The notes under the pieces: generated by a model
Seen by the model: the letters and a program-made list of their open reading frames with translations, nothing else
Told to the model about the DNA's origin: nothing
Databases searched by the model: none
From: UBA8516 sp035455245
GTDB taxonomy: Archaea; Thermoproteota; Nitrososphaeria; Nitrososphaerales; Nitrosopumilaceae
NCBI GenBank assembly: GCA_035455245.1
Contig: DATIFN010000025.1
Span: 37,747 to 101,746, forward strand
Length of the DNA: 64,000 nucleotides
Reading direction: 5' to 3'
Program-made: the position numbers and the translations under genes
Part shown: positions 43,672-52,812 of the stretch, in pieces
Numbering within the stretch: the first letter of the stretch is position 1
How the letters are laid out: each line of letters starts with the position of its first letter

Positions 43672-44307
43672 TCAACCTTGGCTAAATGTCTGTCTAAGAC
43701 AGTTGAGAACAGCTTTTGAAGTAGAATTCATTGTATTCGTAGAACCTTTACTTTTTGTCCATACATCTTTTAATCCTGCAAGTTTCAATAAATTTCTAAT
43801 ATTTCCACCCGCTACTAAACCAAGACCTCTTGGCCCTGGAATTATTTCAATGGTAACACTTCCGCCCCTTCCACGTACTTTGAAAGGAACGGAGTGAGGT
43901 TTATCACATCTACATTCCCAACTTCCACAACCAAGTTTCACCGGGCTTACCGCAAGATATGCAGCGTTTGTAGCTTTTTCAATTGCAATTCTCATTTGTT
44001 TTGATTTTCCTTGTCCGATCCCAAGCCATCCACCTTCATCCCCTGCCGCAACTAGTGCCTTGAATCTAGTATATTCACCGTTCGTTGTTTGTTTTTGTAC
44101 AATTCCTACATCAATGACTTCAGTTTTAATTCCTGGCAAAAGTTTTTTGATTATTCCAGCTTCTTGGATTCTGTAACCGTTTTCGTAAATTTCCTTCATA
44201 GATGTTATTTTTCCAGTACTTACCATAACACCAAGGCTTGTCCTTGGAACCCATACTTCTTCTTGTTCTTTTCTTTCTCTTCTTACTCTTTGTTCTGTAT
44301 GACTCAT
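43672..44307 (-). CDS. rps5: 30S ribosomal protein S5 (uS5)
   Basis: 211 residues: EEVWVPRTSLGVMVSTGKITSM, IVQKQTTNGEYTRFKALVAAGD and the double-stranded RNA-binding-like C-terminal half (GPRGLGLVAGGNIRNLLKLAGLKDVWTKSKG). Overlaps rpl18 by four bases and rpl30 by a few. Confidence 0.95.
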   Translation of the reverse strand: MSHTEQRVRRERKEQEEVWVPRTSLGVMVSTGKITSMKEIYENGYRIQEAGIIKKLLPGIKTEVIDVGIVQKQTTNGEYTRFKALVAAGDEGGWLGIGQGKSKQMRIAIEKATNAAYLAVSPVKLGCGSWECRCDKPHSVPFKVRGRGGSVTIEIIPGPRGLGLVAGGNIRNLLKLAGLKDVWTKSKGSTNTMNSTSKAVLNCLRQTFSQG

Positions 44308-44792
44308 TTAGTTTTAACCTCGCTATCAATTGCAGACTTGACCTTATCGATATCATTTGTAACTTTAAGATGTTTTCCACCAAGTCTTTCTTCATCTGGA
44401 AAAGTTTCATTATCTGCTGGCACTTGAAGACCGGCGTCGATCACACCCTTTAGTGCCGCTGCCATTCTTTGCGTATATTTTCTTGTACCACTATAAAGAA
44501 CTGCATCTTTTGTTCCTTTAACAAGCGCTTTCTTTCCAGCTAGATATCCAGTAAGATATGCTGCAGGTATACTCTTTCTTGAACCCTTCCAGCCTTTATT
44601 TAATAACGATCTTGAATGTGCGGATGCCAGAACTTTGTCTCCCTCCATTTCTGGTTTGTGAATTTGTACTAACGTATTCTCGTTTGAAATCTGTACAGTG
44701 ATAAAGTCTCTCCTACCCATGAGAAGGTGCTTTCTTTTTCTATAGTTAGTCTTCTCTTCTCGTAGTCTACGTAATATTTGCGAATATGCCAT
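44304..44792 (-). CDS. rpl18: 50S ribosomal protein L18 (uL18)
   Basis: 162 residues: RRLREEKTNYRKRKHLLMGR and SRSLLNKGWKGSRKSIPAAYLTGYLAGKKAL, binding 5S rRNA. It is the first ribosomal gene in this cluster: L19e and L32e, which normally precede it, are instead at 52411-53245 on the other strand, and argF lies upstream. Confidence 0.95.
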   Translation of the reverse strand: MAYSQILRRLREEKTNYRKRKHLLMGRRDFITVQISNENTLVQIHKPEMEGDKVLASAHSRSLLNKGWKGSRKSIPAAYLTGYLAGKKALVKGTKDAVLYSGTRKYTQRMAAALKGVIDAGLQVPADNETFPDEERLGGKHLKVTNDIDKVKSAIDSEVKTK

Positions 44793-44837
44793 TTACTATT
44801 CCTTTCACAAAAAATTTCGGTAAAGCTCTTATAAACG

Positions 44838-45752
44838 TTAGACTTGAAGTAGTGAAATCATAAGAGCTTTTTGAGCATGTAAACGATTTTCAGCTTCATC
44901 CCAAACAGCTGATTGAGATCCATCAATTACTGAGCTTGTGACTTCTTGTCCTCGTTTTGCAGGGAGACAATGTAGAAAAATTGCGTCTGGCTTAGCCTTT
45001 TTCATTAAAGCTGAATTAACTTGGAATTCGGGTAGGAAATCCTTGGCCCTATCGGTTATCTGATGATGTATTGAAACAAATGTATCAGTTACTACAACAT
45101 CCGCATCGGTTGCAGCTATTATAGGATCGTGGAGCAATTGAACCTCGCCCAACTTTTTTGATTCTTTTACAACATTCTGGTCTGGTTCGTATCCCTTTGG
45201 TGTTGCAATCGAGATATCTATTCCTGTTTTTACACATCCATAAATCATTGAATTGCAAACGTTGTTGCCATCCCCTATCCATGCAAGTTTTAAACCAGAG
45301 AGGTTTTTCTTTTTTTCTTTCATTGTCATAAGATCAGATAAAATTTGACATGGATGAAAGGAGTCTGACAATCCATTTATTACAGGAACGGTTGCACTTT
45401 TTGCGAGTATTTCTACTTCTTCATGTGAATATACACGTGCCATTATGATATTTACATAACGAGATAGTGTTTTTGCGGTATCTTCTATTGTTTCTCCTCG
45501 AGCGAGTTGTAAATCCTCAGAAGACAAATTTAGAGCATGCCCGCCTAATTGATACATTCCAGTTTCAAAACTTACACGTGTACGTGTTGATGATTTTTGA
45601 AATATCATAGCAAGTGTTTTGTTTTTTAGGAGAGGTTTGTAAATTCCAGCTTTAAGATCTTTTTTTAGTTTTATTGCTTTATTTAGTAATTCTTCAATTT
45701 CCTTTTTGTCAAGCTCATTGAGAGTAAGTAGATCTTTTGTTTTTAGTTTCAT
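44838..45752 (-). CDS. argF: Ornithine carbamoyltransferase
   Basis: 304 residues with the carbamoyl-phosphate motif SSTRTRVSFETGMYQLGG, HPCQILSDLMT and HCLPAKRGQEVT, which specify ornithine carbamoyltransferase (citrulline formation in arginine synthesis). It overlaps the ftsY stop by four bases, so a metabolic gene is embedded between ftsY and the ribosomal operon; functional link unlikely. Confidence 0.93.
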   Translation of the reverse strand: MKLKTKDLLTLNELDKKEIEELLNKAIKLKKDLKAGIYKPLLKNKTLAMIFQKSSTRTRVSFETGMYQLGGHALNLSSEDLQLARGETIEDTAKTLSRYVNIIMARVYSHEEVEILAKSATVPVINGLSDSFHPCQILSDLMTMKEKKKNLSGLKLAWIGDGNNVCNSMIYGCVKTGIDISIATPKGYEPDQNVVKESKKLGEVQLLHDPIIAATDADVVVTDTFVSIHHQITDRAKDFLPEFQVNSALMKKAKPDAIFLHCLPAKRGQEVTSSVIDGSQSAVWDEAENRLHAQKALMISLLQV

Positions 45753-47080
45753 TTCTTACCCCACCCAAATAAAGAACGCTTCTTTTTAGGTTTAGTATCT
45801 TCCCCCTTCTCTTGTTGCTCTTCCAATAATTCCGTTGTTGGCCTACCATGGGAAATCCATTTTTTGATTTTGGCAGCCAATTCCATCGCTTCTTTATCAT
45901 TTTCTGGTGGCAGAATGTCAAATAATTCAGAATATTTTTCGATATCTTTTGTAGAGAGACTTTCAAATGGATCCTTTTGATCTGTTGCTTGTAGATCTTG
46001 TTTTATGGTTACTTTAGATTCCTGTTTTGTTTCTACTTTGATTTCTGGTGTAGCCAAAAGTACTTTTGGCTCTTGTTTTACTTCTTGTTCAATCTTTTCT
46101 ATGTTAGAAATAATAACTTGTTCTTGTGATTTTGTAGATATATCTGCCTTGACTGTTTGTGGTTGAATAGTTTCCTCTAGTCCAAATATTGATTCTAAAA
46201 ACGCTTCCTTATCAAAAAGTTTCAAATCTTTGTATTCTTGTCCTACTCCCAAATATAGAATGGGTGCAGTTGTTATCTTTACGATAGAAATTGCAGCCCC
46301 ACCACGTGCATCTGCATCGCTTTTTGTCAGAATTGCCCCCTCAAATTTTGTATATTGATGAAATTCACGTGCTTGATTCACGGTATCATTACCTGCCAAA
46401 GAATCACCAACAAAAATTCTCAGATCCGGATTTACAACTTTGTTGATCTTCGAAATCTGATCCATTAGATTTTTGCTTGTTTGCATTCTTCCTGCAGTAT
46501 CAATTAGTATGCAATCAATCTTGTGAGATTTCGCATAAAGTGTAGCATCACGCGCAACAGCAGCTGGATCTGAACCGTAGTTTTGTGCAATAATTTTAAG
46601 ATTCAATCTCTTTGCATGTTCACTTAGTTGTTCAATAGCTCCTGCTCTGTATGTATCAGCTGCAGCAATAACAACAGAAATTTTGTTTTGTTGCAAAAGG
46701 TAAGCCATTTTTGCCAAAGTTGTAGTTTTACCGGTACCATTTATACCCAAAAACAATACAATGTATGGTTCACCTGTTTCTTTTTTCTTTTGAATATTTG
46801 ATAGAATATCAATTTTTCCTGCAGTATTAAACAGATTTGAGATATTTTCTCGTAAACTTTGTTTTACTAAACTTTCTATTTTTTCTTTTTCAACGGTTGT
46901 TCCAATCAGTTTCTTTTTAAGATCAAGTTTTATAGAGTCAATTACTTCGGTTGCGACGTCAGATTCCATTAGGGCAACTTCAAGCTCAAAGAGAACTTCA
47001 TCAATATCTTTTTCTTTTAGTTCTTTTTGTCCAAAACTCTTTGTTGCAGAGGAAAATGCGTTCCTTAATTTATCAAACAT
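45749..47080 (-). CDS. ftsY: SRP receptor FtsY with C-terminal extension
   Basis: 443 residues. The NG core occupies ~1-302: N domain, P-loop GINGTGKTT (112-120), DTYRAGAIEQL, IDTAGR and LTKSDADARGGAAIS. SRP54-FtsY GTPases deliver ribosomes to SecY. Archaeal FtsY usually ends near the NG boundary; here ~140 more residues follow: an acidic/Lys repeat-like linker, a helical piece (DPFESLSTKDIEKYSELFDIL) and a basic aromatic tail (KPKKKRSLFGWGKK), a plausible membrane-contact element. Confidence 0.92.
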   Translation of the reverse strand: MFDKLRNAFSSATKSFGQKELKEKDIDEVLFELEVALMESDVATEVIDSIKLDLKKKLIGTTVEKEKIESLVKQSLRENISNLFNTAGKIDILSNIQKKKETGEPYIVLFLGINGTGKTTTLAKMAYLLQQNKISVVIAAADTYRAGAIEQLSEHAKRLNLKIIAQNYGSDPAAVARDATLYAKSHKIDCILIDTAGRMQTSKNLMDQISKINKVVNPDLRIFVGDSLAGNDTVNQAREFHQYTKFEGAILTKSDADARGGAAISIVKITTAPILYLGVGQEYKDLKLFDKEAFLESIFGLEETIQPQTVKADISTKSQEQVIISNIEKIEQEVKQEPKVLLATPEIKVETKQESKVTIKQDLQATDQKDPFESLSTKDIEKYSELFDILPPENDKEAMELAAKIKKWISHGRPTTELLEEQQEKGEDTKPKKKRSLFGWGKK

Positions 47081-47091
47081 AATGTATGCCT

Positions 47092-47520
47092 TTATTGCTT
47101 TGGAGTACGGTGTTCTTGAATCAAGCGATTCATTTCTTGTTGCCCTTGTTCTAGTCGTAATGCCATTTCTTGTCGTTGAGATGAAATCTGTTGTAGCGCA
47201 ACCTCCAATTCTTTAATTCTTTGTTCCACATAATTAATTGCCGCAGCTTTATCTTGTTCTATTGCTGCCCCTGCCCCAATATTCACAATTATTTTTTCTT
47301 GAGGTTGAATGGTAGCTTTAACATAGGTCCCCATCCCAACAGGCACCAGAGTTTCAAGTAATCCCTCTTCATTTAAGGAAGCCATTGATTCAATTGCTCC
47401 TGATGCTTCCTGTAAAAGTTTGATGACAGCCTCTTCTTTTTGGATTAAGTCCGCCATGTAAGCCTCAAGTGCTTGCATTTGTTGTAGTAGAGCTTGAGCT
47501 TGTTCTTCACTCATTTGCAA
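47092..47520 (-). CDS. pfdA: Prefoldin subunit alpha
   Basis: 142 residues: two coiled-coil helices around the central beta region (LLETLVPVGMGTYVKATIQPQEKIIVNIGAG), typical of prefoldin alpha (GimC). It partners the beta subunit at 16163-16561. Precedes ftsY by 11 bases, as in many archaea. A TATA-like CATTTATAGGC lies about 25-30 bases upstream. Confidence 0.92.
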   Translation of the reverse strand: MQMSEEQAQALLQQMQALEAYMADLIQKEEAVIKLLQEASGAIESMASLNEEGLLETLVPVGMGTYVKATIQPQEKIIVNIGAGAAIEQDKAAAINYVEQRIKELEVALQQISSQRQEMALRLEQGQQEMNRLIQEHRTPKQ

Positions 47521-47627
47521 AAAATTCTCCTGCCCGCCTATAAATGCATTCTGAGAATTACTTCTGGTAAGATATAGAGGTTTATGGTTCCAAAATTCAT
47601 GGTGTTAACTTTAGTGGTCAAGTCACA

Positions 47628-47846
47628 CTAGCGCGTTTTGTAAATAAGAATGAAAAAAACGATAATACCAACTCCGAGAGAAACTAATCCTGCAACTGCT
47701 TTTGTTATTATTACACTAGTATCATAAGGTGTTCCCATCAAATCCTTGATAATGTCCTAGGACATCACCATGTATGCACTTATTACTATTCCATAAAGAA
47801 TCAAACGTGGTCCTCTGTTGAGCAGTATCCAATCGGTTAAATTGTC
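47628..47846 (-). pseudogene. Broken two-TM microprotein gene with in-frame TAG
   Basis: One reading frame spans 73 codons with an internal TAG at 47757-47759. The upstream half reads NLTDWILLNRGPRLILYGIVISAYMVMS (28 residues, no ATG/GTG/TTG that starts before the first TM) and the downstream half continues DIIKDL then MGTPYDTSVIITKAVAGLVSLGVGIIVFFILIYKTR. Both halves are protein-like TM segments in the same frame, so an original ~70-residue two-TM protein is likely. The downstream part alone could be expressed from ATG 47738 (36 residues). Alternatives: recoding or a sequencing error. Confidence 0.5.
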
Positions 47847-47942
47847 TCAGTTGAGTATTGTGAGAAATTTAAGAGGCTAATTGGATTAGGTTCTCAATTT
47901 TATTTTGAATCTAAAATTATTTAAAACAAAAAAAGAGAAGAG

Positions 47943-48566
47943 TTACGCTTTTGCTTTTGAAAGTCTCTTGTCCACTTCGTCCCAGTTCACCACATTCCAC
48001 CATGCGGCAATGTAATCTGGACGTCGATTTTGGTATTTCAGGTAGTATGCGTGTTCCCATACATCTAGTCCTAAAATAGGAATCAATCCCTTTGTTCTTG
48101 GACTAGTCTGGTTTGGCATGGTTGTAAATTCAGCTTTTTTGCTTGATGGATTGTAAACTAACCAACCCCAACCACTGCCTTGTATTGCACCAGTATCTTT
48201 TGTGAACTTTTCTTTGAAATTTGCAAAGCCTCCAAAAGATGAGTTGATAGCATCCGCCACGCTTCCTCCTGGTTCTCCACCTCCGTTTGGCTTCATGTTG
48301 TTCCAAAACAGAGCATGGTTATCGTATCCTCCACCGTGGAAATTTACTGCACCTCTCACATTTTCAGGTACTTTGTCTATGCTGGATAGCAGTTTAGTTA
48401 ATTCCATATTTTGCAACTCAGCACTAAGACTTTCCAAAGCAGTGTTCAAGCCATTTGTGTATGCTTGATGATGCTTAGTATGATGTATTTCCATTGTCTG
48501 GGCATCAATATGCGGTTCTAAAGCATTGTATGCATAGGGCAATTTTGGAAGTTCGTATTTTGCCAT
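47943..48566 (-). CDS. sodA: Superoxide dismutase (Fe/Mn)
   Basis: 207 residues: YELPKLPYAYNALEPHIDAQTMEIHHTKHH, metal ligands in MEIHHTKHHQ, NHALFWNNM, and DVWEHAYYLKY. Converts superoxide to peroxide and oxygen; expected in an aerobic ammonia oxidiser. A TATA (CATAAATTG, 48587-48595) lies 25 bases upstream of the ATG, giving a leaderless transcript. Whether Fe or Mn is bound is not decided from sequence. Confidence 0.95.
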   Translation of the reverse strand: MAKYELPKLPYAYNALEPHIDAQTMEIHHTKHHQAYTNGLNTALESLSAELQNMELTKLLSSIDKVPENVRGAVNFHGGGYDNHALFWNNMKPNGGGEPGGSVADAINSSFGGFANFKEKFTKDTGAIQGSGWGWLVYNPSSKKAEFTTMPNQTSPRTKGLIPILGLDVWEHAYYLKYQNRRPDYIAAWWNVVNWDEVDKRLSKAKA

Positions 48567-48586
48567 ACAAATCCCACGAGTATATA

Positions 48587-48595
48587 CAATTTATG
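48587..48595 (-). promoter_or_regulatory. TATA box of sodA
   Basis: Minus strand CATAAATTG, within CCATAAATTGTATATA, centred 25 bases before the sodA ATG. Confidence 0.5.
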
Positions 48596-48645
48596 GCTTT
48601 GGTTACATAATGGATTTTATCTAATGACATTTTGATAAAAAATGA

Positions 48646-50685
48646 ATGAAGTATTATAAAATCATATTTTGTTTGATTGTTGGTTTGTGTGTTACCTTAA
48701 TTGTATCTAATTTTAAAACTAAAGAATTCGGAGAAACCTACCTTGAAAAAAGCGTTCCTCTAATAGGTGCTGATCTTCCTCAAGGTAAAGGTTATGAAGG
48801 AAACGGAACAAAAATTGCAATAATAGATACGGGAATAGATTACAATCATCATGATCTATTTGGTTTTGGTCCTAATGGAAAGGTGATTGGTGGATATGAT
48901 TTTGTGGACAATGATGAACAGCCGATGGATACAAATGGTCATGGTACTGAGGTAGCTGGCATTATCGCTGCGGATGGAAACCTAAAAGGAGTAGCCCCAA
49001 AAGCAAAGTTATTTGCTTATAGGGTTTCAGCAACTGGTGAATCAGTTTCATCAGAATTTATTGTAAATGCAATACATCGTGCAATTAAAGAAAAAGTTGA
49101 CATCATAAACATAAGTTTAGGCGTAAACAAAACAAATGAAGAACTTGATAGAGCTGTAAGTGAAGCTGTAAAGAATGGAATTATTGTTGTTGCAGCTGCA
49201 GGAAATAGCGGACCTGGAATTCACACAATTGGAAGTCCTGCAGAAAGCCTCGATGTTCTAACAGTAGGTGCTTCATATAACAACATAACATCAAGTATTG
49301 TTTCAACATTAGAAATAGAAAAAAAACAATACGAGGTAATACCTATGCGAGGAACAACTCCTTTGTCCGAACCAATCATTGGAAAGGTGGTTTTTGGTGG
49401 CTATGGGAGAAATAGTGATCTAACTAATGTAAATGTAAAAGATTCTATTTTACTTGTCGAAAGAGGAAGTGATGTCAAAGATGAAAAAGTGTTTTTTTCT
49501 GAGAAAGAATACAATGCTGCGCAAAATGGTGCGAGGGCAATAATAATTTACAATAATGAACCCGGAATATTTTTTGGTGAGCTTATGCATCCAGATTCAA
49601 GTGCAAATTACAAACCAAGAATACCAGCTTTGTCAATGTCCAGAGATGACGGACTTACTCTGAAAGCAAGATTACAAAATGAAACCGTAGCAAACCTCAA
49701 TGTATTTTATCATCCTGACTTCGTGACACCGTTTAGCTCACGTGGACCGGTTTCTCCTTTTTACATAAAGCCCGACGTGGTAGCGCCAGGTGTATTTGTA
49801 AATACCACATTCATTGGAAACCGGTACAACCTTACAACTGGAACAAGTTTTGCTGCACCTCATGTTTCAGGGGCTGCTGCAATACTTTTACAAAAAAATC
49901 CAGACCTTAAACCATTTGAGGTTGCTTCCTTGCTTTCCACCACCTCAGAACTAGTTTCAGACCATTATGGAGATACCTTTCCTGCAGAAATAGCTGGTAG
50001 TGGAAGAATCAATCTTGCTAGGGCATTTTCAGCAGATCTGATTATAGTACCACATAATCTTGTTTTCAATCTTTCTTTAGAAAATCCAACTGATACAAAG
50101 TCACTACATTTGAAAAGTCTACAAGGAAAAACAGATCCATTGAAAATAGAAATTTCAACAGACGAGCAGAGTATAAAATTTGACCATTTTATTGAAAGTG
50201 ACCGCCTTAATATCAAGACAACTATAACAGAACAGAGGGTGGGTGATTTCGAAGGGCTGCTTACGATTAATGATTCTGCCACACTTTATCACGTTCCTAT
50301 ACTTATACACATAACAAAAGGTACAATCAATGCGAACGAAAAAGAAGGGAGATTGAGTTTTAATCTGATCTATCCAGAAAATTGGACATATGCAAAAATT
50401 TCTTTAACAAATAAAGAAACTGAAAAAACTTTGGTTACATCAATTACACCAATTAAAAATTCTACCCTCAAAGTTTACGATGCAGGAGAATATTGGATTG
50501 AGGCACAGATTACCACTAACAATACCATTGACAATGCGTATGGAACAATAATAGTAAACAAACCCTCGGAAAAATCAGGATTCGAATTACTGGAAACATC
50601 AAGTATACCTCCGAAACAGATGCTCCTTATTTCTGGAATACTCCTAACAGTCGCCATAATAGGAATAAAGATTGGGCGAATTTGA
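48646..50685 (+). CDS. Membrane-anchored subtilisin-like protease (S8)
   Basis: 679 residues: an N-terminal signal/TM (~4-21), S8 catalytic domain with Asp61 (IAIIDTGID), His99 (NGHGTEVAG) and Ser in GTSFAAPHVSGAAAILL (~405), an inserted PA-like domain (~230-350), a C-terminal beta-rich region (~460-650) and a final TM (MLLISGILLTVAIIGI). It acts outside the cell. Only ~25 residues separate the signal from the catalytic domain, so a typical I9 propeptide is absent. It converges with pckA. Confidence 0.9.
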   Translation: MKYYKIIFCLIVGLCVTLIVSNFKTKEFGETYLEKSVPLIGADLPQGKGYEGNGTKIAIIDTGIDYNHHDLFGFGPNGKVIGGYDFVDNDEQPMDTNGHGTEVAGIIAADGNLKGVAPKAKLFAYRVSATGESVSSEFIVNAIHRAIKEKVDIINISLGVNKTNEELDRAVSEAVKNGIIVVAAAGNSGPGIHTIGSPAESLDVLTVGASYNNITSSIVSTLEIEKKQYEVIPMRGTTPLSEPIIGKVVFGGYGRNSDLTNVNVKDSILLVERGSDVKDEKVFFSEKEYNAAQNGARAIIIYNNEPGIFFGELMHPDSSANYKPRIPALSMSRDDGLTLKARLQNETVANLNVFYHPDFVTPFSSRGPVSPFYIKPDVVAPGVFVNTTFIGNRYNLTTGTSFAAPHVSGAAAILLQKNPDLKPFEVASLLSTTSELVSDHYGDTFPAEIAGSGRINLARAFSADLIIVPHNLVFNLSLENPTDTKSLHLKSLQGKTDPLKIEISTDEQSIKFDHFIESDRLNIKTTITEQRVGDFEGLLTINDSATLYHVPILIHITKGTINANEKEGRLSFNLIYPENWTYAKISLTNKETEKTLVTSITPIKNSTLKVYDAGEYWIEAQITTNNTIDNAYGTIIVNKPSEKSGFELLETSSIPPKQMLLISGILLTVAIIGIKIGRI

Positions 50686-50689
50686 GTAC

Positions 50690-52300
50690 CTATTCCAAAA
50701 TTTGTGGACCTGCGTCACGAATTTCTTGGGATGTTTCTCCAAATTTCTTAAAGTTCTCTATAAACATGCGTGCAAGCTTCTTAGCAGAGAAATCATATGC
50801 ATCCTTTTCAACCCAAGTGTTTTTAGGATCTAGTATTTCAGGTGGCACCTCAGGACATGATGTTGGTACATCTACATTGAATATGTCATCATGTCGATAT
50901 TTTACAATGTCAAGTTTTCCAGTAAGTGCAGCAGTCACCATATTCCTAGTATATTTTATGTTGATTCTCTTCCCAATTCCATATGGTCCACCAGACCATC
51001 CAGTATTAATTAGATAAACAGTTGTATTGTGTTTGGTGATTTTTTCTCCAAGCATCTTTGCATACACAGATGCATGGCGTGACATGAATGGAGCTCCAAA
51101 ACACTCTGAAAAGGTTGCCTTTGGTTCTGTGATTCCCCTTTCTGTACCGGCAAGCTTGCTTGTATAACCGGACATAAAGTGATACATTGCACCGTCTTTT
51201 GTCAGTCGTGCTATTGGTGGCATCACACCGAATGCGTCAGCAGTTAGAAAGACAATTACTTTTGGATTTCCACCTAAGCTTGGTATGACTGCTCCTGGAA
51301 TATAATCAAGTGGATAAGCAACCCTAGTATTTTCAGTTATACTCCCATCATTAAAGTCGGGTTTCAATGAATTCTTATCAATTACAACATTTTCTAAAAC
51401 AGCTCCAGACCTTATTGCATCCCATATTTGTGGCTCTGCATCCCTATTGAGATTTATGCACTTTGCATAACAACCTCCTTCAAAATTAAATACACCTCTA
51501 TCAGACCAACCATGTTCGTCATCTCCTATTAGCATCCTATTTGAATCCGCTGAGAGAGTAGTTTTACCAGTACCTGAGAGACCAAAAAACAAGGCAGTGT
51601 CACCATTTCTTCCAATATTGGCAGAACAATGCATTGGAAACACGCCTCTATCTGGAAGTATGTAATTCATTACAGAAAACATCGCCTTTTTTATTTCTCC
51701 AGCATAACAAGTGGCTCCAATTAATACTAGTTTTTTTGAAAAGTTTATTATAATAAATGCGTCAGAGCGTGTTCCATCAACTTCTGGAATCGATTTAAAG
51801 TCGTTAATTGCTATTAAGGTGAATTCTGGTGTATGAGATTCTAATTCCGAAGATGTGGGTCGGATGAACATCTGTCTCGTAAAAAGATTTTGCCAGACAT
51901 GATCATTTATGATGCGTATTGGCAATTGGTTGTTAGGATCGGCACCGATAAATCCATCAAATACAAATATTTCCTTTTTTTCCAGATGTTTTCTCATTTT
52001 TTCAAATAGTCTATCAAATTTTTCTTCAGGAAACGGATGGTTGACTTTTCCCCAATCCACTTTGTTATGGGTTTCATTATCATCTACAATGTACCGGTCA
52101 TCTGGTGACCTACCTGTGTATTTTCCGGTTCGAACAGAAAGGGCCCCAGTTGAAGTAAGAAATCCCTCTTTTTTCTGGACGGTCAAATCTACCATGTTCT
52201 CGACAGGTAAGTTTCTGTGAATGTTATCTGTCTTGATTCCCATTTCTTCTAGTTGGAAGATAAATTTATGTGTGATTGTTGATTTCAAGTCCTCAATCAT
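50690..52300 (-). CDS. pckA: Phosphoenolpyruvate carboxykinase (ATP)
   Basis: About 536 residues of the ATP-type PEPCK: kinase-1a P-loop FFGLSGTGKTTLSADSNRM, GDDEHGWSDRGVFNFEGGCYAK and RVAYPLDYIPGAV. It interconverts oxaloacetate and PEP using ATP/ADP in gluconeogenesis. I start at MIEDLKSTITHKF (ATG 52300); a further Met at 52312 is possible. A bacterial/eukaryotic-type enzyme rather than the GTP type. Confidence 0.93.
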   Translation of the reverse strand: MIEDLKSTITHKFIFQLEEMGIKTDNIHRNLPVENMVDLTVQKKEGFLTSTGALSVRTGKYTGRSPDDRYIVDDNETHNKVDWGKVNHPFPEEKFDRLFEKMRKHLEKKEIFVFDGFIGADPNNQLPIRIINDHVWQNLFTRQMFIRPTSSELESHTPEFTLIAINDFKSIPEVDGTRSDAFIIINFSKKLVLIGATCYAGEIKKAMFSVMNYILPDRGVFPMHCSANIGRNGDTALFFGLSGTGKTTLSADSNRMLIGDDEHGWSDRGVFNFEGGCYAKCINLNRDAEPQIWDAIRSGAVLENVVIDKNSLKPDFNDGSITENTRVAYPLDYIPGAVIPSLGGNPKVIVFLTADAFGVMPPIARLTKDGAMYHFMSGYTSKLAGTERGITEPKATFSECFGAPFMSRHASVYAKMLGEKITKHNTTVYLINTGWSGGPYGIGKRINIKYTRNMVTAALTGKLDIVKYRHDDIFNVDVPTSCPEVPPEILDPKNTWVEKDAYDFSAKKLARMFIENFKKFGETSQEIRDAGPQILE

Positions 52301-52376
52301 GAGATAAAACACCGCCTCCCATTTCCTTATTATCTCTTACTGTACTTGAAATCATCCATTTTTATCCCCCAGAAAC

Positions 52377-52391
52377 GTATTTATTTTAAAA
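52377..52391 (+). promoter_or_regulatory. TATA box of the L32e-L19e operon
   Basis: GTATTTATTTTAAAA, centred 26-27 bases before the L32e ATG at 52411; fits a leaderless transcript. Confidence 0.5.
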
Positions 52392-52410
52392 TTCGAACAG
52401 AACCTTCTAC

Positions 52411-52812
52411 ATGCCGATCAATAAAGAAATATTGGAATTGCGAAAAAAAGCATCAGATCGCAGACCAGATTTTATTAGACAAGAGAGTTGGAGATATGAC
52501 AGACTTGCAGAAACGTGGAGGAAACCAAAAGGTATTGATAATCATCATAGAAAGCAGAAAAAAGGTTGGCCAAAACTTGTAAGGGCAGGATTTGGTGGAC
52601 CAAAAATTGCACGAGGTTTACATCCATCTGGATATACAGATAATTTAGTTTTTAATGTGAAGGATTTGGAAAAACTTAATCCAAAAACAGATGGGGTAAG
52701 ATTTGGTCATGGTGTGGGAAAAAAGAAACGACTTGTAATTATAGCTAAAGCTAAAGAAAAAAACTTCAAAATGTTTAACGCAAGGGTGTCAACAAGTGGT
52801 AGTAAATCTTAA
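52411..52812 (+). CDS. rpl32e: 50S ribosomal protein L32e (eL32)
   Basis: 133 residues with FIRQESWRYDRLAETWRKPKGIDNHHR and GFGGPKIARGLHPSGY, the eL32 signature. Normally it sits inside the spc operon upstream of L19e and L18; here the L32e-L19e pair stands alone between pckA and ogt, ~7.6 kb from L18 and on the opposite strand. Confidence 0.94.
   Translation: MPINKEILELRKKASDRRPDFIRQESWRYDRLAETWRKPKGIDNHHRKQKKGWPKLVRAGFGGPKIARGLHPSGYTDNLVFNVKDLEKLNPKTDGVRFGHGVGKKKRLVIIAKAKEKNFKMFNARVSTSGSKS

Noticed and set aside
44126..44410. 94-codon minus-strand frame overlapping S5/L18
   Set aside because: Out of frame with two well-identified ribosomal proteins that fully explain the DNA.
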